Of a DNA stretch of 64,000 bases, positions 38,255-50,931 are shown piece by piece. Location: contig CAMQGK010000110.1 of the NCBI GenBank assembly GCA_947000775.1, forward strand, positions 21,053,501 through 21,117,500, read 5' to 3'. How positions within the stretch are numbered: the first letter of the stretch is position 1; each line of letters starts with the position of its first letter. Source of the stretch: Pterois miles (lineage: Eukaryota > Chordata > Actinopteri > Perciformes > Scorpaenidae). Under the pieces are notes generated by a model, which worked only from the letters and a program-made list of their open reading frames with translations, did not search any database and was not told the DNA's origin. Both the position numbers and the translations under genes were made by a program.

Positions 38255-39020
38255 TAGGGTTGTCAAAGGTAACGCAATAAGATTAACACTACTAAATTGT
38301 TTATTGCATTAATGCAACTTGCTATCTTTTAGGATGGGCTCAGTTTTTAAGCTAAAGTGAAGATACTGGCATCATATGAAACTAGAATCTAACTAAAAAC
38401 TAATCTAAGGAATCCATCAGTATCAACCATGTCAGACTAGCTTGTCTAGAAGGAGGCTAAATAATACTCCAAACTTACTATACTATATGTTATACTGTTA
38501 GCACTACTTGAAGCAAAAGAGGTTAAATTTTGTTGATGAAAAACTGTCATTGTCATTTTCAAAGGGGTCTCTTGACCTCTGACCTCAAGATATGTGAATG
38601 TAAATGGGTTCTATGGGTACCAACGAGTCTCCCCTTTACAGACATGCCCACTTTATGACAATCACATGCAGTTTGGGGCAAATCATATTTTGCCATGTTA
38701 TGATTTGAGCATATATTTTATGCTATATTCAGTACCTGTGAGGGTTTCTGGACATTTCTCTTTGTTTTATATTGTTAATTGATTTCCAATAATACATACA
38801 TTTGCATTAAGCAAGCATAGTTGCTCACTTCCATGTTGATAAGAGAAATAAAAAATTTACAAAGTTGTGTAATTAATCACAATTAACTATGGACAATCAC
38901 GCAATTAATTAATCAAACTCCTCCTCTGGCCCCAAGCCAGATTTGAACTTGCGACTCTCTTGCTGTGAGCGCAAACCACGGCACCACACGCGTCTAAATA
39001 TTTCAATTGATTGACAGCCC
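38255..39020. mobile_element. non-autonomous DNA transposon, family F copy 1, with a nested tRNA-like piece
   Basis: The ends TAGGGTTGTCAA (38255-38266) and TTGACAGCCC (39011-39020) are inverted. Inner words include CGAGTCTCCCCTTTACAGAC and GCAATTAATTAATC. A fragment at about 38919-38995, complementary to a tRNA-like box (GCAAGTTCAAATCTGG on the minus strand), interrupts its right part. A partial inverted relative is at 56763-57082. It lies just past the ppm1n stop, within the intron of the possible alternative 3' exon. Confidence 0.65.
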
Positions 39021-39395
39021 CCCCCCCCCCAAAAAAAAATAAATAAAAAAAATAAAACACAAAGAACATAATCGAGAGCGTCTCTTGAAAAATGGAAAAT
39101 AGAGTTACGACTACAATATAGATACTAAATGTTGGGAACATTATTGTCTTGTGCCATTTCAGGACATCGAAGGATCAGAGGAGGACTCAAACTAAATCTG
39201 TTACCATGGAAACAGAATCATCACCACCTTCACCATCTCCATGGAGACTATCTTAAACAAGATGCTTTACATTTTAGCACCGAAGTAACGGTGATTTTTT
39301 GTGTAATATATTCTGTTTGAGCATTTACTTTCCAGCCAATTAAAGGGAAATTAAAATCAAATACGCACTGTTGTTTTTGTAATATTGGCAAAAAT

Positions 39396-39401
39396 AATAA
39401 A
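39396..39401 (+). terminator. candidate poly(A) signal downstream of ppm1n
   Basis: AATAAA on the plus strand, 140 bases past the stop of the possible alternative last exon. It would fit a transcript that splices over the family F transposon. Usage is inferred. Confidence 0.3.
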
Positions 39402-40289
39402 TATATAAGTATTTAATTGTATGTAACCACACAGTGTCTGGACAGACACAAGCACAAGTGTCTGTATAAGGCAGCTCATTTTACATGCCTCTGTGGCTGA
39501 TACTGTATACAAACTGTATGAGCAGAAAACCAATGTTGTGACACTCCAAGCAGCATCACACTGTAACTAAAATAGTACTATTGCACTCTTCAAAAAAAAA
39601 AAAAAAAAAAAAAAAACACGCCACACGTGAGCTACATATCAGAGTTTCATGATGGAATGCAGTATCTCTCAGTAAATAATTAGTTTGCACAGTGCTGTCA
39701 GGGAGCAGGGGTGGCACGAATAGCAATCACTTGTTATAGAGAGAACATAAACGTGTGCCATAGGAGAAGAAAGCCAGAAGGAGAGACACAAAAGAAGAAA
39801 GAACGCAGGTCAGAGCTGAAGAGAGAGATGGAGGGAGGGTGGAGGGCCATACCACGGTAGAGAGGATGGGATGATCCCAGGAATTAGCACCACATACCTC
39901 ATTAAACATGGCTCTTTAGAGAGGATGTGTGATGTGTGACCTCACTGTGTGATTTAAGACAGACAGTATAGAGTGCTGCATTATTATAAATGGAAAAGTA
40001 TAGGTACTTTAAAATAGAAAACATTTTTAAACATCTTTATTTTACAATATTACGTTTGTGACATATAATCCCACTTATTTTGAACATACGATTTTTTGAG
40101 AGTTGCAGTTGTTTAGGACTCCAACTAGACTGATTTATTTATTGAGTCATTCCTCAATTAAAAGTTTTGTCTATAAAATGTCAGAAAACAGTGAACTGGA
40201 ATTACCAACTTGTAGTTATATGCCTCTGCCAATCAGTCTAGCTGCAGTTCAAATCCACCACTGTCCAAAATGTCATCATTTTATCCTGT

Positions 40290-40910
40290 TTGACAAGAAA
40301 TTGTCATGATTATCATATGAACTCGTGGGTTATGGCCAAAAATGTGTTCTGTGACGTCACGGTGACCTTTGATCATCAAAATCAGCTCAGTACAAGTGAA
40401 ATCCCCTCCAGGTGTTCCAAGATATATAAATTTTCAAAGCCCAATGTGACATCTTTAAATTGTTTTGTTCAATTAACAGTCCAATTTACACTGATGTTAA
40501 GTTATTATACCATATAAAAGAAAACTAGACTCGCAGTTGTTTACCTCATCAGTCAAGTTGAAGAAAAAATGTCACTTCGTTATTTTATATCCTGTTAGAT
40601 ATTTGTGGGAAATTGTCATAATTAGCACATGAATTCTTGAGTTAGGGCCAAAAGCTTTTTTGTGAAGTCTCAGTGACCTTTGACCTTTTACCACCAAAAT
40701 CTAATCATTGCATCCCTGAGTCCATGTTTGTACCATATTAAAGGCATTCCTGAGAGATTGTGTTCACTAGAATGGACTGGAAAGTTGGTTGCCATCAGCG
40801 TATGAATGTGTGAGTGAATGGGTGAATGCCGACATGTAGTGTAAAGCGCTTTGAGTGGTTGAAAGTCTAGAAAAGCGCTATATAGATGCAAGCCCATTTA
40901 CCATGATGTG
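40290..40910. repeat. cluster of dispersed fish repeat fragments
   Basis: Two diverged copies of a roughly 100-base block (about 40300-40400 and 40610-40730) share 'ttgtcat.att', 'gggccaaaa' and 'gtgacctttga'. They are followed by a piece ending GAAAAGCGCTATATAGATGC at about 40870-40889, a common teleost repeat tail. Retroposon class is not certain. Confidence 0.5.
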
Positions 40911-42683
40911 TCCAGCCACAGCGATCGCTGGTGCGTAGGGATAAAAAATACTTTTTTTTAATTTTAGGAAGCTGGAATCAGCAAATATTTGACATTTTTT
41001 GCTTGAAAAGTCATCAAAATGGTTGCCATTCTTAGTCTTTCAATTTTAAACTATTAATCAGTTGGTGTCTGATGGACTGGTGACATGTCTAGAGTGCAGT
41101 CCGCCTTTGCCCAATGCCAGCTGGGATCAGCTCACCGTATGGCAAAGTTCTGAGATTCAAAGGCTGGCTTTGCAATCCTGCCTTCCATTCAAATCCCACT
41201 CTGCATGCAGACTATGCAAGAGACATAAAACACATCACTGTTCCTCCCTTAACCTCTGATCTTCAGTATGAAAAAGTCAAAGTCACATCTGCCACATGGG
41301 GGACTTTAGGGGCCTCTTTCTGGTAGTCATGGGTTCTTCACAACGGGTTGCGAGGGCGTGGCGAGGCTCAACACCTCTGTATGAACTGACTGAGCAGACA
41401 TTTTATTGGACGGAGAGTCCTTCTCACCTCCTCATCCCTGACAAGGCCGATCACTCAAATATTCAACTCAGGACGCCACCGTTCAGCTGAAACACTTGTG
41501 GACAAAGATAAAGAGGAAGAAGAGGTGGTACAGGACCTGGGAAACCACAGGCAGACAATGTGAGTAGTGATGACTGGGACTGTGTGTGGGTGATATTTTC
41601 ATGAGCAGTGTGGGGACAAAGTGGTGGGTGTTGCCGCTAAGCAGCAGGATGGTGCTGGGCTCGACCCTGACCTGTGGTCCAAAGACAAACCAGGGAGCTA
41701 GGCAGCTGTTTATACCATAATGGCCACCAGAGGGCCCCCAGTACAAGATGTACTGTACTGTTTCATAGGAACTAACAGAAATGCATTTGTGTCATTATTA
41801 TCTAAAAAGTTTAGTCAGCCTAATGGATTTTGAATGGCCTCAATTCATTTGACCAGCCTCGGTGACATTAACAACAAACAGAATCAAGAAATATAAAAAT
41901 AAAAACATTCATAAATTATTTGTAGCTACAAGGTGTCATAAGAAGTAAATTAAGGGGTTAAGTCACTGTCTTCAAATAAATAACCTTTATTTATTTATGT
42001 GTGCCTCTGCTTTGGGACACAACAATGCTTGGGTTGGCTGCTGGAGACTTAAAATTGCCCATGTGGGTTAAAGTTTTGTTTTTATCCCTGTGAAAGCCTT
42101 GCATTATGGGGGACAAACAAATGTCAAGTTATGTAACTCGTTAAGCATAATGCGAAAATAAATTCAGTTATTTGCATCTGTATCTGTGCCTCTAATCGTA
42201 CATCTTAGCGTGTTTCATAGGAGTTTGTGACTTTCCTTTGAAAAATGCTCAGTCGGTGCACAAATGATGATGTCGGAGTTGTAAACGAAAGTCACATATA
42301 CAGATAGAGATTTGCATTTATTTGCACACTGTTTTACGAGTTGACGTGAAAATGTAAATGTTAACATTTTGTGCAGAATGCATCCTAAAGTTTGACTGAA
42401 GCTAATGGCAGATTATACATGTACTAAAATAAGAGTCAGTTGGTTAGATAAGTGGGTTATCTTCCAAAATTGCAGACTTTTTACTGGCCAATCAGATGCC
42501 AGTGTCATCTGACCTTTAGCATGTCAAAGCAGGTAATTTAATGAAGTGAAACACCTGGAAAACAGGAAGCAGCAGGGGGGATGTGTGCAGGTCATGGCAC
42601 AGCTGCATGCTGAGGGTACTTCAGTGTAGAAACGTGCAGCATCTGTAGTCCACCTGTGGGTCACCTGGAGCAAACTGAGGAGG

Positions 42684-42689
42684 TATAAA
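42684..42689 (+). promoter_or_regulatory. candidate TATA box of slc3a2
   Basis: TATAAA lies 82 bases before the slc3a2 start codon. A start of transcription about 30 bases downstream would leave a leader of about 55 bases. Position is the only support. Confidence 0.3.
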
Positions 42690-42770
42690 CCAAACAAAAG
42701 TTCAGCTCAGCATGGTGCCTGTTTGTCCAGCATGTAATCTAACTATGTGACCTACCTGCAGCCGGGCAGG

Positions 42771-45700
42771 ATGCCTCTGAACGCAGGAGGAGACACCGGC
42801 TACGGCAGCGTGGCAGGCCCCGGGCTGTCGGGCAGCGTGGGCGGCTCGGAGTCGGCCCCGCTGCTCATCCCGGAGCCCGACGCCGAACCGGAGCCCTTCA
42901 AGCAGTGGCAGCCTCTCACCAAGGAGGAGCTGGAGGTCGCCGCGGGGGGTCCGGGCTGGAGGAAGCTGCGCTGTTACCTGGTGCTGCTGTTCTGGCTGGC
43001 CTGGCTGGCCATGCTCGCAGTATCCGTCGTCATCATCGTGATGAGCCCGAGGCCGGTTGTGACGCCGCTCAGGTGGTGGCAGAAGACGGTGTTCTACCAG
43101 CTGCAGCCCGGCCTGCAGGCCCAGAGGTCAGGGGGCGTCACCGGTGAGGAAAACTTCTATCTGCCTCCTGGTGGTCACATAAAGTTTCCTTTTAACATTT
43201 CACAAATCAAAAGAAAATGGTGCTGCTAAGAGTTTTTTTATGGTGACCTGTATGCGCCTTCATATCCACAGGGGCGGATTAACTAGTATAGGGGGCCCTA
43301 GGGCTTAAATATGAGCTGCTGGGCCCCTCCACTCTTTGTGTAATGCAAGTTTCTATGCTATAATTTTAAGTAGTCCCAGATTTTCTGTGTGGTAATTTGA
43401 TTAAACACATTCATTACAGAATGTGAAATAATGTAGGTTTTTAAACAGGGATCCTGTGACACTTTAATGGTGCATTAACACCAGTCTTGTTTAGTCCAGT
43501 TGAACTGCACCCTGGAGTGTATACACCCTTGGTGCGGTTTGCTTGGGTTGAATCCAGGAATCGAACCCTGGTTTGGTCCGAACAACCGCTCCCTGGTCCG
43601 CCTCGAAGGGGTGGTCTCGGTCCGCTATCAAGTGAACTCTGGAGTTTTTGGTGTGAACACCATTCAAACCAGTCACAGGAAGCGTATCATTTTATCTGTC
43701 ATTTCATTAGTTAAAAGAACGTTTCCTTTTCTTGTTTTGGTGATGGTCATGAGTGCATGTGCTAGCAAAATGTCGAGCATCAGGGGACAAACCTGGACTC
43801 ACGACGCAGTCTCCTGAATAACTAGGCAGAGGAGAACATTACTCAGTTATTCGAGAAGGTGTATAAGAACACTGAGGTTTGTTTGTATTAATGAATTATG
43901 TAATAATGGCTGCAGATTTGCTCCAAATCAACACCAACATGAACAGAACCTGACGGTGCACCATGATTTATAATATTCAGCTAGAAATTGGGAGCGGTTT
44001 TGTCTTTTTACCCACCATCTGTCTGACCAATAATCAAGTGACATTTCCACCTCTTGAGTTTACAATTTCTGGACTGTTTGAGTTTTGCCTTTGTGAACGC
44101 AAACCAGACCAGTTGTAAAACTGAAACAACTATCATCCTCGCATTGGTTTGGTTCAGGAGCCGAACCTTTAGGTGTGAACCCAACCCAAGGCCCTTACCA
44201 TCTTAACAGGTCAGATGATTCTGTGGCTTTAACTGTGCATTTTCCCCAAACACATTTAAATGAGTACAAACCAGATGACATACAGCAACTTTGAGTTGTG
44301 TTGTGTGTAGTGGAGAAGTTGCCCCATTATTACCTGCTTAGTAAAGCAGTCTTGTTCACAGATTGTTTGTTGGGTGGAGAACCAGAGTCCTCCGGTGGGA
44401 ATTTGCAGGCTGATATTAATCAGTTTTGTTCTCAGCGCATGAGAACATTCACTCTGACCACAGTAAATCTGTTAACAACCTCTGAGAAACTCCTTGATTA
44501 CTGAGAATACTTATCTGAGGCCTAAGTTTGTCCTACGTCACATGAAAGGGATGCAGATAACTCTTTCCTCAGGGTGGATGACTATTTCTTATTACTAATT
44601 TAAACATCACAGCATTGATATTGTGGGCTACACCACATGCTTGCAACTAACTTTTTTAAAAAAAACAAAAAAAACAGCTGTGTGTGCAGATAAGTAACCT
44701 TAAAATACAATCTGCATCTGTTACATACAGCATAAAAATCTAAATATAAAAAAGTATTAAATTCTATACAAAGTGCACTGAGACAAAAATGTAAAAATAA
44801 ATGTTAGTAACTTTCTCTTTAGTGCTGTGTGAGCAGCTTCCCTACCTCAGGTCTCTGGGTATCGGAGCTCTGATCCTGGAGGGTCTGTTTGACAAGAAGG
44901 CGTCTCCTTTAAACGTCAGTGCGACTGGTGAAGGGTTTGGGACTTTTCCTCAGATCCAGCATCTGCTCACAGAAAGCAACAAAGCAGGTGAGTGAAAGTG
45001 AAGGGCTTCTTTTTGTCAAAAAAGTTTAATGAGTGTTAATGAGCTTTTTATTGGGCCTGCAGGTCTCAAAGTGGTGTTGGACCTCTGTGAACAGGATCTA
45101 TTGGGACCTCAGGATGTGGGAGCAAACGAGACGTCAAACCTCTCAGCCACAGTACATATAAAATCTACTGTTTGGGCATGCTGCTTAAACATGTTAAGTT
45201 TTTAGTGATGCTGGGTTTCTTAAAACATGCTTTTTCCCCAGCATGCACTGCGGTTCTGGCTGCAGCAGGGCGCGGCAGGCTTTGCCATCTGTGACACAGA
45301 CACAGCATATTCAGAAAAGGTAAAATTATGCAGATGTTTTTTATTCTAACAAGCAGAGTTTCCACAAACTCACCTCCAATAAAATATCTACATTTTAGAC
45401 CCTGCTGGAGTGGAAAGGTGTCTTCAAAGAATTCAGCAGTGAGGAGGAGGAGAGGTATCATCATACATGCAGAAGTGCATAGTTTTATTTTTTTTTTTCT
45501 ATTATAAAATGAAGCTTGAAAAGTGTCTGTGTGTCTTCAGGATTGTGGTGGTAAAACAGACGAGAGATGTTTTGCCTCCTCTAAAAAACCACAGCACCAT
45601 TATGCTGGTGGATGTGGTCATGAAGTCGATTCTGCCGCCTTCACAAGACCTCCTGTCTGCCAGTGAAGTCGCTGATGCCATAGAGACACGCCTGCAAACA

Positions 45701-46591
45701 AGGGAAGAAGACGCATGGCCCAGCTGGACAGTAAGCCACATACCATCAATAATCAATGTAGCTGCTGATTAATTTTCTGAATGACATAAATAATGTGCTG
45801 TGTACTGCAGAATGCAGGTAAAGCATCCCATGACATGAAGAAGTTACTCTTGGTGTTGGTGATGACTCTGCCGGGATCACCTGCAATCCAGTACAACAAA
45901 GACATCGACAAAAGACAGGTGAGGTTCCACTTGAGACTTGAATCTATAAATGTTCACATAAAGGTTCACATCACCAAATAAGTCTTTTCTGTCTCACAGA
46001 ATTTGTCTTTGAAAGTTGGCTCGTCACATGGAGATGGGACTGAACCATCAGACACCAATACGGTGAGCAATAAAGTCCCTCTAGAAATACTTCATTCAAG
46101 TCATGCAAAGCTGTAGTTGGACGCAAAGCTGTAGTTGGACACAAAGCATTAGTTGTGTATTTGACTTGTTTCTATCATCCATCCCTCAGGACAAGGAGAG
46201 GCGTTTGGCTGTAGCTCTCTTTACCTCCCTCAGTCAGTCCAGAGCCAGAGAGGAAGCTCTTCTGTTCGGTAACTTCACTTTCCTCCCCTTCAATTCTTCC
46301 ACCAACTCCTCCTCTTCCTCCTCCAACTCCATTCTTCCTTCTCCTTCATCATCTCCCCCGATCTTGGCCTTCTTGCGCTCCTGGGGTTGCGTTCACTTCC
46401 TCATTCTGCTCAACGTGGGGCCCGAGCCTCACGCCCTGGATCCCGCCTGGGCCCCGAGCCTACCCAAAGCCGGAGTGTTCGTGACCAACACGGGAATGGA
46501 CCGCTTGGGGTCGACGACCCTGGACGCGCTGGAGCTGCGGCCCCACGAAGCCGTTGTCATCAAACTGTTTGAGGCAGGAAGCTACTCGTAG
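42771..46591 (+). CDS. slc3a2: CD98/4F2 cell-surface antigen heavy chain paralog, 9 exons
   Basis: Coding exons are 42771-43143, 44823-44987, 45063-45151, 45242-45319, 45399-45454, 45541-45730, 45811-45918, 46000-46062 and 46190-46591 (507 residues; phases consistent; human 529). The type II topology is plain: cytosolic LTKEELEVAAGGPGW, one transmembrane helix at about 68-90 (YLVLLFWLAWLAMLAVSVVI), then WW at 102-103 and a GH13-like ectodomain (LKVVLDLCE, ALRFWLQQGAAGF, TLPGSPAIQY, LELRPHEAVVI) lacking catalytic acids, as in all CD98 heavy chains. Several N-glycosylation sequons (NVS, NETS, NLS, NHS, NFT, NSS). CD98hc escorts SLC7 amino-acid exchangers to the plasma membrane. The cysteine before WW that disulphide-links to the light chain is absent (SPRPVVTPLRWW). 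The last exon has a Ser-rich insert. Upstream GTG codons were rejected in favour of the ATG with A at -3. Teleosts have two slc3a2 genes; which one this is cannot be told. Confidence 0.93.
43144..44822 (+). other. slc3a2 intron 1
   Basis: 1.7 kb with GT donor after 43143 and AG acceptor at 44821-44822. It holds a likely non-autonomous element at about 43480-44195, whose ends both carry words around 'ggtgtgaac' and 'ggttcaggagccgaacc'. No exon was seen inside. Confidence 0.8.
43480..44195. repeat. probable non-autonomous DNA element in slc3a2 intron 1
   Basis: The left part has repeated 'tggtccg' and 'gaaccctggtttggtccgaa' words and the right part has 'ggttcaggagccgaaccttt' with 'gtgtgaaccc'. 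Such ends recur in teleost MITEs. Exact boundaries are unclear and the call is tentative. Confidence 0.35.
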
Positions 46592-46709
46592 AGAGAGCTT
46601 ATCTGCTACCAGCTGTCAGAAAATCTGGATTTGAGGTTTCCTCTTACAGAATGACAAATGTCATTGTTTTTTAAAAGGTGTGACTGGTATGTGCTCAGGG
46701 GTCAATGAA

Positions 46710-46715
46710 AATAAA
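46710..46715 (+). terminator. poly(A) signal of slc3a2
   Basis: AATAAA lies 119 bases past the TAG stop and is followed by a T/G-rich stretch (GATTCTGTGTCTCATGTG), the usual arrangement for cleavage and polyadenylation. Confidence 0.65.
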
Positions 46716-47110
46716 ATGATTCTGTGTCTCATGTGACATCATTTGTTATGTGGATAGTGCATAGAAATAATAGATAAATAATAATTTATAACTATGGGAC
46801 ACTTGAGCCCTCTTGTGTCCGTCTATTGATCAGTGAACACACTGAGTTTGCTTTTATTTATTTATAATAACATAATTTAAGTTACATGTGTAGAGACAAC
46901 AGAAATAGAAATGCCGATGTGGGACTATCATACAGTATTTTATGTCTGGAGACCATATTTTCAATGATTTACAAAAAAGTAAATAGACTATTAGTTGTAT
47001 TTCTTATATTTTTGTAGTATAAACATTGAAAACTTAAATATCTTTACAATGATATCCCATAATATTTTGAGTGATTATCACTAAAAATGTAATGTTTTTT
47101 TTTTTATTTT

Positions 47111-47370
<260 letters not shown>

Positions 47371-49869
47371 CTGCATAGTTTTTCTTTAGACTTTATTGAA
47401 ATGACCACATAAATAACTTCTAGCTGCACTTGTGCAGACAAAAAGGATGCCATGCATGGGGGTCAAGGACCGTTTAAACAAAGACTAAATTGAATGAACT
47501 CCAGCGGTTAAGTATTCTTCCCCAGGCTTTAAAGACAGACAAGTTTTCTTTTACATCAAAGAGACCATTTGAAATGTCACGGTTCATTTCTAAGAAGTAA
47601 TTCTTTCCAGACTTGTGGCTTATGTTATGAACAAACTGTGTCGCATCACTGTTGCAATAATAAGTCACTTGGCTGATAAACCACACTGCAAGCCACATCC
47701 TAATTACTCTAGTATGTGAGTTCTCATCCTCTCGAGGGCCGTGGGTGAGCTTTTGTTGAGCAACTCAAGTGTGGGGATCAAATGACAGTTTGCAACTGCT
47801 TCGACTGTCATCATAATAACTTAATCATTTTTTTGGTCACTATAATGTCACTCATAAGTGGCGGCCTGAGGAGAAACTGACTTGGAAATGAAAATCCAGT
47901 GTTGCAAGTGTACATGAGTTAACCACACAGTGGTGCTACAGTACCAGCCACTGCTCTGCTGCGCTTCTGACTACAACTTTTACCTGAGACTTTGAGGTCA
48001 ACGTGGAACTAGAGTTTCTAAAAATGGAAAGCCAATACTGATACGCAATAAGTCATCATTCAGCTCTTGCAGTACTGTTAATGCTGCATGTCATTTTTAT
48101 TTGTATGAGCTCTCCACAAAGCAGCAGATCCAAATGTAAATATTTGTCAGGATTGACACTTTAGTTTTAGTTGTGACTGTCTGTAAACACGCCACATTTT
48201 AGAAATTCACACTCTTTCATTTGTAAAGCAGAACCTCTCAGAAATTATGCAGTATTTTACAGTCAAAACCAGGACACCAGTCTGCTTTCCTCTTTCAAAG
48301 GGTTAATTAAGCCATAACACAAAAATATTTTTTGCCCACAAAAAGATCTTTCACGCAACTGTCTCTAAAATTTCAGGCTAAATTTTCCTTCATAATGGTG
48401 AACATAAAACTGTAACAATTATTTGAATGTCCCAAATATCTGAAGTCAATCAGTTACATAAACACTTTGGTTGTCGTGATGCTTCCTTATAAATTGTTTC
48501 ATAGAGTAAAAGAATCTCTTCAAATGGCTACCGTCTTGTCAAATAAATGTTCCCCTGTAGTCACAGTTTATGTTAGGGGTTGTAACAAGAAAAAAACAAA
48601 TGATAACACAATCATCTTGTGTTTATCTCGTCACTACATCCATATCATATACTGTAAACACACAGCAGACGTGCTCAGGCCTCATAACAGTCAGGAACTA
48701 TACATGGACCGAGACAGAGCAGTGTGTTCTTTTAATTGGCTATGTAGGACTGTTAAAACTCATAAAATCAGCATAAACATTTCTCTTTGGGAACACACAC
48801 AGGCATACGTTGTGAGTTTTTCTTATGTTAATATTTTATTTCACATGAACAAAATGTGTACCATATAATGAATACAATTTCCTTTTTTCTAAAAATGTAT
48901 TCTTTCATTCATTTTAATGGATGGACAACTGAAATGTCCTCAAAGACCAACGAGCATGTGGCAACGTAGCTGACTTACCTCAGGTCATGCATGATTGAGT
49001 ATTTCCAGACAATAGAGCAAAAAGGTTGTGCAACACAGCCTAAAAAAAAAAAAAATCCCTACATCGGTTATCCTTATTTCTCTGCACTCCACTGCATAAA
49101 CCAAACCAGCACACTAACGATACACATTACATCACAGTGAAAAGGTATAAATACACAACATTTAAATGCAGCTATGACATTCAAGTCATAACAACAACAT
49201 AAAACTAATTCGCACAGTGCATTTCGCAGCAGCAGACTTTAACGTTCACAGACAAGCATCATAGGTAGTTTAGAAATCAGTGAGAATGAAGAGGAGTGGA
49301 AAGCAAACATTCATGCAATACAATGACATTATCAGCTAGACAGGAATATACGGTGTATAGGAATTATTCCTAGTTCGAGACTGAAGTGGCCTTTTAAACC
49401 TGATAAACTCAGCTCTCCAGCATGGTTTGGATTAGTCCAAAATTTGGTCTTGGATTAAATGATCTGATCTGGTAAAATATCTAAAAAGGCAAGTTTAACT
49501 TCTGACTCACTTCAGCCTATATTAAAACAGACTAGTTTTTACTTTTAATTCATTGCATTTTAGGACTGCTACAGTGTTTTAGTTATTCTTATAACAATTT
49601 GCTCCTTTTTGAACCAACCACAACGAAGCTGGAAAGATGAGCTTCTAATCTATTAATGCATTAATGTTCATATTAATACTAGCAGTCTGTGCAGGTAGAA
49701 TAGTACAAGTACTTTCTGATAGGACATATTTTCACACGTATGAAACTAAGACACAGCTGGAACAAAGACACTCTATAGTCAAGAGGTAACATCCAAATTC
49801 AAGATTTGTCTTTTACAAAACCAACTTCTTTTTTAGCCATGCAGGCAGCATCACTCTCGACATGCCACT

Positions 49870-50275
49870 ATGTTGGTCTGTTGGCCCACCTCTTTGGTCC
49901 AAACTGCAGATATCTCAACTACTGGATGGATGGCCCTAAAATCTTGTACAGACATTCACATTCCTGAGAAGATGAAGGCCAATGACCCCTTGACCTTTCG
50001 TTGAATGCCACGCTGAGGTTGATGTGCCATATTTGGTTATCTGGTGTGAAGAGGATTAACTTTGGTGACTTCTAGTTAGTTTGATTGACAACATGCCTGC
50101 AAAACTGAGGGCATTCCCATCAGCCTCAGCTGTACTTTGTGTTTAATACGAATTAGCAAATGTTAGCAAGGAAGCATGCTAAACTATGATGTTGAACCAG
50201 CACATCAGCATGTTAGCATTTAGCTCAAAGCTCCCCTGTGCCAAAGTGAAGCCTTAAAAGGACCATAAACATGGC
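49870..50275 (-). repeat. dispersed repeat, family B copy 2
   Basis: In reverse complement it runs through 'tgctaacatgctgatg', 'gctgaggctgatggga' and 'tctgtacaagat' in the same order as 9470-9895. It is an interspersed fish repeat with no reading frame. Confidence 0.65.
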
Positions 50276-50931
50276 TGAGGCCTTGTGACATGATTGACTA
50301 CTCCAAATTAAGGCCTGCTAATTTATTTTTTATTTTCATACTGTATCTTGTCTGGGAAATCAAATGGCAACATCTCCTCGCTTGATTAAAATGTGTCTTG
50401 CTCACCTGTCACTAACGATGAAGGATGCATTATAACTGTGGTCAGGGGAAATGGATTAACATGTCATCAACTCCAGCGATGACAGGGAAATAAACCATCA
50501 TCTTCATGTGGAGTGTAACCTGCATGTCATAGACACTGTAGATGTGGACAATCCATTAGTTGAGCAACCTGGCTGTGTCTGAGAGAAAAAAGAAGACAGT
50601 ATACATTCATACATATAGCTTTTACCCAAGTGCATATATTCTCTTTTTACAGTATATTATTGATATGATATGGTTTGATGTGTTCCTTTAGTGCTGAGTT
50701 ACAGTGCTGTTTGTTTTGTGGTTCTACTCTCTTTGCAAGTTTGAAACAGTTTCCATCACTCAATGGAAGTTTAAGACCAAGTGCAAATACTCTTCCCAAA
50801 GTTTTTCGACAAAGCCTTCGTACCGTAAAATGGTGAATGCAGGAATTTGGTATGCAAATGTTAAAATTTCCGATGTTTTATCGGACATGAAAGCCTCCTA
50901 GAGTCCGGTGACCCCGTGCAGCTTCTGCAGG

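Larger units (their letters stand above)
39402..42770. other. spacer between ppm1n and slc3a2
   Basis: No exon recognised. It holds an A-run (39592-39616) and dispersed fish repeats: a duplicated block with 'cagtgacctttgacc' near 40290-40400 and 40610-40760, a tail 'aaagcgctttgagtgg' near 40845 and a fragment 'gatggactggtgacatgtc' near 41069. The right end includes the slc3a2 promoter and leader. Confidence 0.5.

Noticed and set aside
48467..48868. 133-codon plus-strand open frame
   Set aside because: It begins at GTG, has low-complexity AT-rich codons, no splice context and no recognisable motif.
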